A stretch of 64,000 bases of DNA, from the NCBI GenBank assembly GCA_020444325.1, contig JAHLLD010000006.1:172622-236621 (forward strand), given 5' to 3'. This DNA comes from a bacterium. Lineage in GTDB: Bacteria; Bacteroidota; Ignavibacteria; SZUA-365. Numbering within the stretch: position 1 is the first letter of the stretch; every line of letters begins with the position of its first letter. Under the pieces are notes generated by a model. The model did no database searches, was not told where the DNA came from, and saw only the letters and a program-made list of their open reading frames with translations. Positions 60,207 through 64,000 of the stretch are shown piece by piece. Position numbers and translations under genes: made by a program.

Positions 60207-60962
60207 ATGAACACAGCACTTCCCCTGATTCGCAGCAGCCTCCTTGCCCAGTTTCCCAACATCCGCGCTGCCCAGAGCACGCGGCAGGGTGAGGAGCCTG
60301 CCGCTCCCTTCGGCTTCAACCTCGGGTATGGACTCGGGGATGAGGATGATCGCGTGACCACGAATATCGCGCGTTTCGCCGCCAAGGTCGATCTCGACCC
60401 GGGGGATCTCGCTTTCATGAAACAGGTGCACGGCGACACCATTCGCGAAATCAGCGAAGCCGGCATCTATGAGGATACCGATGCCCTGATCACGCGGCAG
60501 CCCGGCATCGGACTCACCGTCCGCACCGCCGACTGCGTGCCCGTACTCATTTACGCTCCCGGCGAGAATCTGATTGCCGCAGTGCATGCGGGCTGGCGCG
60601 GGACGGCAGAGCATATTACGCTGAAGACGGCGGGACGCATGGTCGAGGAATTCGGTGCTGATCCCGCGGCCATGTTCGCCTTCGTCGGCGCTGCGGCCTC
60701 GTCGTGCTGTTACGAGGTCGGTGAGGAAGTCGCCGCCCTCTTCCCCGAAGGCTGGGTGCTGCGCCGCGAGGAAGGGAATCCCCATCTCGATCTCAAGGGA
60801 CTCAATGCCCATCAGCTCGAGGAAAGCGGCCTGCGGGCAGAAAATATCGAGATCTGTGACCTGTGCAGCATTCACGAAGGAACCCTGCTGCACTCCTGGC
60901 GCCGCGATGCCGAACATTCCGGCCGCATGCTTACCACGATTGTACTCCAGGAAGAGATTTGA
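60207..60962 (+). CDS. pgeF: PgeF/YfiH laccase-domain protein
   Basis: A 251-residue protein of the YfiH (multicopper-oxidase-like fold, DUF152) family: FMKQVHGDTIREI, LTVRTADCVPVLIYAPGENLIAAVHAGWRGT (with zinc ligands H, C, H). The C-terminal LCSIHEGTLLHSWRRD is also typical. In E. coli the protein edits peptidoglycan precursors; other members are purine nucleoside phosphorylases. The stop overlaps the next start by one base (TGATG). It is the second gene of a co-directional series. Confidence 0.92.
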   Translation: MNTALPLIRSSLLAQFPNIRAAQSTRQGEEPAAPFGFNLGYGLGDEDDRVTTNIARFAAKVDLDPGDLAFMKQVHGDTIREISEAGIYEDTDALITRQPGIGLTVRTADCVPVLIYAPGENLIAAVHAGWRGTAEHITLKTAGRMVEEFGADPAAMFAFVGAAASSCCYEVGEEVAALFPEGWVLRREEGNPHLDLKGLNAHQLEESGLRAENIEICDLCSIHEGTLLHSWRRDAEHSGRMLTTIVLQEEI

Positions 60963-61738
60963 TGTCCACGAAGTTTGTGTTTCTCGACACCGGCGAGCAT
61001 GACGGCGCATGGAACATGCAGTTTGATCTGCAGCGTGCCGAAGCCCTCGACGCCGGTGATGCTGCACCCATGCTGCGCGTCTACAACTGGCGTCCCTGGT
61101 GCATCTCCCTCGGGCGTCACCAGAAGGAAGAAGAAATTGACCGCAATCGCACCGATGCCGACACCATCGGCATCGTCCGTCGTCCCACCGGGGGACGCGC
61201 CATCCTGCATGCCGAAGAGCTGACCTACAGCATTGTGATGCCCTCGGAAGATCGCGGGGTGATGGAAGTGTACCGGCTCATCAGCGAAGCACTGACGGCC
61301 GGACTCAAACTTCTCGTTCCTGAGATCGACATCGCCAAATCCCAGCCGAATTTCCAGAAGCTGTACCGTGAGCCGGGCAGCATTCCGTGTTTTTCGAGCA
61401 GCGCCCGCTATGAAATCGAATTCGGCGGGAAAAAGCTTGTCGGCAGCGCGCAGCGGCGCATCGGCAGTGCCGTGCTGCAGCACGGTTCCATCCTCATCGG
61501 GGATGCGCATCTGCGTCTTGCAGACTATCTCGCTGTGAGTGATGACGTGCGTGAACAGCTCCGGCAGGACATGCTCGCGCATACGATCACACTGCAGGAT
61601 ATCATGCAGCGTCCCGTCTCCCGTGACGAAGTGCGCGACGCCATCAAGGCCGGTTTCGAGCAGGCCTGGGGCCTTCACTTTTCAACTTTGCCTGATAATG
61701 AGTACATTCACAGCGAGGACGAACAGCGGCAGGCATGA
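60962..61738 (+). CDS. LipM/LplA-family lipoyl-octanoyl transferase
   Basis: A 258-residue protein of the biotin/lipoate transferase fold: [37 protein letters not shown] and [24 protein letters not shown] (K157/K158). The segment [11 protein letters not shown] with C143 is placed like the catalytic Cys of LipM octanoyltransferase, so octanoyl transfer is more likely than lipoate ligation. The GTP/ATP-site residues are not decisive. It is coupled to pgeF by TGATG and overlaps panB by 4 bases. Confidence 0.8.
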   Translation: MSTKFVFLDTGEHDGAWNMQFDLQRAEALDAGDAAPMLRVYNWRPWCISLGRHQKEEEIDRNRTDADTIGIVRRPTGGRAILHAEELTYSIVMPSEDRGVMEVYRLISEALTAGLKLLVPEIDIAKSQPNFQKLYREPGSIPCFSSSARYEIEFGGKKLVGSAQRRIGSAVLQHGSILIGDAHLRLADYLAVSDDVREQLRQDMLAHTITLQDIMQRPVSRDEVRDAIKAGFEQAWGLHFSTLPDNEYIHSEDEQRQA

Positions 61739-62556
61739 GTACCGAAACGCCACAATCCAGCAAACGCGTCACCACGCGAACCATCCAGGAAATGAAAGAA
61801 GCGGGCACGCCCATCGCATGCCTGACTGCGTACGATTTCCTTACAGCACGCCTGCTCGATGACGCCGGAATCGACCTGATTCTGGTCGGCGACTCGGTCA
61901 GCAACGTCTTCCAGGGCAATCCCACCACCCTGCCCGTCACTCTCGATGAAATGATTTACCACACCAAGGCGGTGAGCCGCATCGTGCAGCGCGCGATGGT
62001 GGTCACCGATCTGCCCTTCATGTCGTACCAGGTCACGACCGAGGAGGCCTTCCGCAGTGCGGGACGCGTCATGAAGGAGACACTGGCCCATGCGGTCAAA
62101 GTCGAAGGAGGCAGGCGTGTGGCGAAAGTCGTGGAGAAAATTTCCGGCGAAGGCATTCCCACCATGGGACATATCGGCCTGATGCCGCAGTCCATTCTCA
62201 AGTTTGGTGGTTATCGTCCCCGCGGCACCTCGGAAGAGGAAGCCGACGAGCTGGTGGATGACGCAATCGCCCTGCAGGAAGCAGGCGCATTCGCCATCGT
62301 CCTCGAAAAAATTCCGGCGACACTCGGCGCCCGTATCACCGAGAACCTTTCCATTCCCACCATCGGCATTGGCGCCGGACCGCATTGCAGCGGACAGATA
62401 CTGGTCAGCCACGACATGCTGGGGTTATTTGAGGATTTCCGTCCACGCTTTGTACGCCGCTATGCCGCACTGGCTGATGAAATGGACAAAGCATTCCGGC
62501 AGTATATACAGGATGTGAAACGCGGTACTTTTCCCAATGAATCGGAGAGCTACTAA
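61735..62556 (+). CDS. panB: 3-methyl-2-oxobutanoate hydroxymethyltransferase
   Basis: A 273-residue TIM-barrel enzyme with the PanB motifs: [80 protein letters not shown], and [24 protein letters not shown]. It makes ketopantoate for coenzyme A. It overlaps the lipoyl-type gene (ATGA), and its TAA is followed at once by the ATG of a cupin gene. No panC or panD is in the window. Confidence 0.96.
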   Translation: MSTETPQSSKRVTTRTIQEMKEAGTPIACLTAYDFLTARLLDDAGIDLILVGDSVSNVFQGNPTTLPVTLDEMIYHTKAVSRIVQRAMVVTDLPFMSYQVTTEEAFRSAGRVMKETLAHAVKVEGGRRVAKVVEKISGEGIPTMGHIGLMPQSILKFGGYRPRGTSEEEADELVDDAIALQEAGAFAIVLEKIPATLGARITENLSIPTIGIGAGPHCSGQILVSHDMLGLFEDFRPRFVRRYAALADEMDKAFRQYIQDVKRGTFPNESESY

Positions 62557-62841
62557 ATGGACAGCGAGCAGGTAGCTGCCATCAAGCAGCAACTGAAAGA
62601 TGAGGGGTACAATATATACGTGTACAGCTATCCCGGAGGGATGTGCTTTCCGCCCCACACGCATGACTGTGACACCATTCACGTCGTCCTCAGTGGTGCC
62701 ATGAAGGTAACCATGGACGAAACGGATCACATTCTCAAGCCCGGAGAGCGCTTCGTCGTTCCCGCCTCGAAAATGCACACCGCAGAAGTACTGGGCGAAA
62801 TGCCCGTTGTCATACTCGACGCAACGCCTCCGAAAGGATAA
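62557..62841 (+). CDS. Small cupin-domain protein
   Basis: A 94-residue single-domain cupin: VYSYPGGMCFPPHTHDCDTIHVVLSGAMKVTMDETDHILKPGERFVVPASKMHTAEVLG. The first cupin motif (P-x-x-x-HTH-x-x-x-x-x-x-V) and the second (PGERFVVP...MH) hold the metal histidines. It starts on the base after the panB stop. The substrate is unknown; such cupins range from dioxygenases to sugar isomerases. Confidence 0.8.
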   Translation: MDSEQVAAIKQQLKDEGYNIYVYSYPGGMCFPPHTHDCDTIHVVLSGAMKVTMDETDHILKPGERFVVPASKMHTAEVLGEMPVVILDATPPKG

Positions 62842-62843
62842 AC

Positions 62844-63212
62844 GTGACACAAGTCCCGGCCAAACTCTCCCCACGAGACATCAAGCTGACGCAGGAGCGT
62901 GAGCTTCGCATCACCTGGTCTGACGGCCACATCACACGTTTCCCCCTTCAGGTATTCCGTGATGAATGTCCCTGCGCAAGCTGCAGCGGGGAATCCGATA
63001 TTTTCGGGGAAGTGAAAATGCCCGTACAGCTCCCCATCGCGCGTCCGGGCAAATACGATCTCAAATCCCTCACTCCCATCGGTAATTACGCCGTCGCCGC
63101 CGTCTGGGGAGACGGACATGACAGCGGCATCTATTCCTGGGAATACCTCCTGCAGATGGAAGACAAGCAGTCCGCCACCGCCAACAACACGGACAATCCG
63201 ACCGACAACTGA
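62844..63212 (+). CDS. DUF971-family protein (BBOX N-terminal-like)
   Basis: A 122-residue protein matching DUF971: PRDIKLTQERELRITWSDGHITRFPLQVFRDECPCASCSGE, with a zinc-like CxC/CxxC group, and KSLTPIGNYAVAAVWGDGHDSGIYSWEYL. The domain is also the N-terminal part of gamma-butyrobetaine hydroxylase. Standalone forms are associated with Fe-S or Mrp-type gene neighbourhoods, but none is here. It starts 2 bases after the cupin stop. Confidence 0.85.
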   Translation: MTQVPAKLSPRDIKLTQERELRITWSDGHITRFPLQVFRDECPCASCSGESDIFGEVKMPVQLPIARPGKYDLKSLTPIGNYAVAAVWGDGHDSGIYSWEYLLQMEDKQSATANNTDNPTDN

Positions 63213-63219
63213 TCCCCCC

Positions 63220-63903
63220 ATGGCTCGCATCGCCCTGACCACAACGCATCCCGAACAGCACGGGAATTACGAGCGCTGGCTCCGCCGCCTCGCGCCGGAA
63301 TCTGAAATCCTGTTCATCACGCGTACCGACGAAGTGATCGATACGCTGCCGACCTGTGACGGACTCCTGCTCCCCGGCGGAGGTGATCCCGATCCCCTGC
63401 TGTATGGCCGGCAGGCTCTGCGTCCCCTCTGCGACATCGACGATGCGCGGGATGCCATCGAGATCGCCGCCATCCGCACCGCGGTACATGCAAGGATGCC
63501 GATACTGGGAATCTGCCGCGGACTGCAGATCATGAATGTCGCGCTGGGCGGCACGCTCATCGCCGACCTCTCCAGCAGCGGCTTCGAAGGACATCACCGC
63601 ATCACCGACGAAGACCGATTGCACGACGTGCAGCTCGAATCCGACTCCATGCTCGCTCGCATCACCGGTGAGATTCAGGGCGAGGTCAACAGCGCGCATC
63701 ATCAGGGTGTGGATATCGTCGCCCCCCGCCTTCGCGTTACCGCCCGCAGCGCCGACAATCTTCCCGAAGCGCTCGAATGGAACGACCCCCACGACAAACC
63801 CTTCCTCCTCTGCCTCCACTGGCACCCGGAACGATTGGCACCGGCTCACGTGCTGGGTGATAGCATTGGACGTGCTTTTTTACAGGCAATCGCTGAACAG
63901 TAG
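63220..63903 (+). CDS. Class I glutamine amidotransferase-like hydrolase (PuuD-like)
   Basis: A 227-residue triad hydrolase: LLLPGGGDPDPLLYGRQ, the nucleophile C99 in MPILGICRGLQIMNVALGGTL, and the catalytic His-x-Glu pair in CLHWHPERLAP. It fits gamma-glutamyl-GABA hydrolase/PuuD, but a general class I amidotransferase cannot be excluded. Met at 63220 follows the DUF971 stop by 7 bases. It is the last gene of the co-directional run, and a tandem-repeat array begins 2 bases after its stop. Confidence 0.82.
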   Translation: MARIALTTTHPEQHGNYERWLRRLAPESEILFITRTDEVIDTLPTCDGLLLPGGGDPDPLLYGRQALRPLCDIDDARDAIEIAAIRTAVHARMPILGICRGLQIMNVALGGTLIADLSSSGFEGHHRITDEDRLHDVQLESDSMLARITGEIQGEVNSAHHQGVDIVAPRLRVTARSADNLPEALEWNDPHDKPFLLCLHWHPERLAPAHVLGDSIGRAFLQAIAEQ

Positions 63904-63905
63904 TT

Positions 63906-64000
63906 TTCGCTGCGCTCAGGCGTTTTCGCTGCGCTCACGCGGGAGTTCGCTGCGCTCACGCGGGAGTTCGCTGCGCTCACGCGGGAGTTCGCTGCGCTCA
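63906..64000. repeat. Tandem repeats with core TTCGCTGCGCTCA
   Basis: Five copies of TTCGCTGCGCTCA at 63906, 63925, 63946, 63967 and 63988 (to the window edge). Periods are 19, 21, 21 and 21; the 21-base spacer carries CGCGGGAG. The array begins just after the amidotransferase stop and probably continues past the window end. It resembles in placement and length the 55603 array, though the units are different. Confidence 0.95.

Overview
The window is a gene-dense chromosomal segment of moderate-to-high GC from a Gram-negative bacterium of the Bacteroidota/Ignavibacteriota/Kapabacteria side of the FCB group. This placement is inferred from several signs. There are many lipoproteins and small outer-membrane barrels. 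Two proteins (10813-12894, 51108-52226) end in type IX-secretion-style sorting domains, one with the YPNPFNP motif common in Ignavibacteria-like genomes. There is also a cytochrome/DUF5777/YceI operon, a bacillithiol deacetylase (BshB1) and a DUF4295-like gene beside ribosomal genes. No phage, insertion sequence, integrase or CRISPR array was recognised.

Layout. 42-2763 (minus): operon of two cytochrome-like lipoproteins, a DUF5777 barrel, YceI and an OB-fold protein. 2974-10748 (minus): a four-gene unit that resembles no pathway I know: a 1522-residue AMP-ligase/GNAT fusion, a methyltransferase, a PP-loop ATPase and a NodU/CmcH-type carbamoyltransferase. 10813-14267: secreted and hypothetical proteins. 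14327-15131: a mazEF-type toxin-antitoxin pair with its own dyad, then three 18-bp palindromes spaced three helical turns apart. 15144-20480: a giant Ser/Thr kinase-ATPase-GAF-histidine kinase. 20699-26686: two acetoacetate-decarboxylase-like proteins meeting tail to tail, the minus-strand one in an operon with two paralogous FAD oxidoreductases. 26933-32284: lipoproteins, small membrane proteins, an ABM-fold protein, tRNA-Ser(GCU) and a secreted acetolactate-decarboxylase-like protein. 32541-33463: ribosomal protein genes rpmB, rpsR, rpmE and a DUF4295-like gene. 33822-41325: spermidine-synthase-like membrane/TPR fusion, bshB1, PASTA protein, DUF1573 lipoprotein, barrel, TolB-like lipoprotein.

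41460-52683 is a metalloid-resistance island with three ArsR regulators, each with a dyad beside its start. The plus-strand operon carries arsR, acr3, an arsenate-reductase-like phosphatase-fold protein, arsM, a thioredoxin-like protein and DUF1573. A minus-strand operon carries arsR, a glutaredoxin-like protein, arsF, arsG and an ArsP-type permease. A third arsR stands before a split-Soret/C_GCAxxG_C_C protein. Three extra CxxC proteins and a barrel lie between the first two operons. As read, As(V) is reduced, As(III) exported or methylated, and organoarsenicals exported by ArsP/ArsG.

53121-63903 is mostly housekeeping: cydAB, class I aldolase, a TIGR01777 epimerase, an HD protein, a Cys/Met PLP enzyme, pgeF, a lipM/lplA-type gene, panB, a cupin, DUF971 and a class I amidotransferase. 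Two tandem-repeat arrays follow stop codons at 55578 and 63903.

A 17-bp palindrome, TATGCA-N5-TGCATA, occurs five times across the window, twice inside genes in different reading frames.
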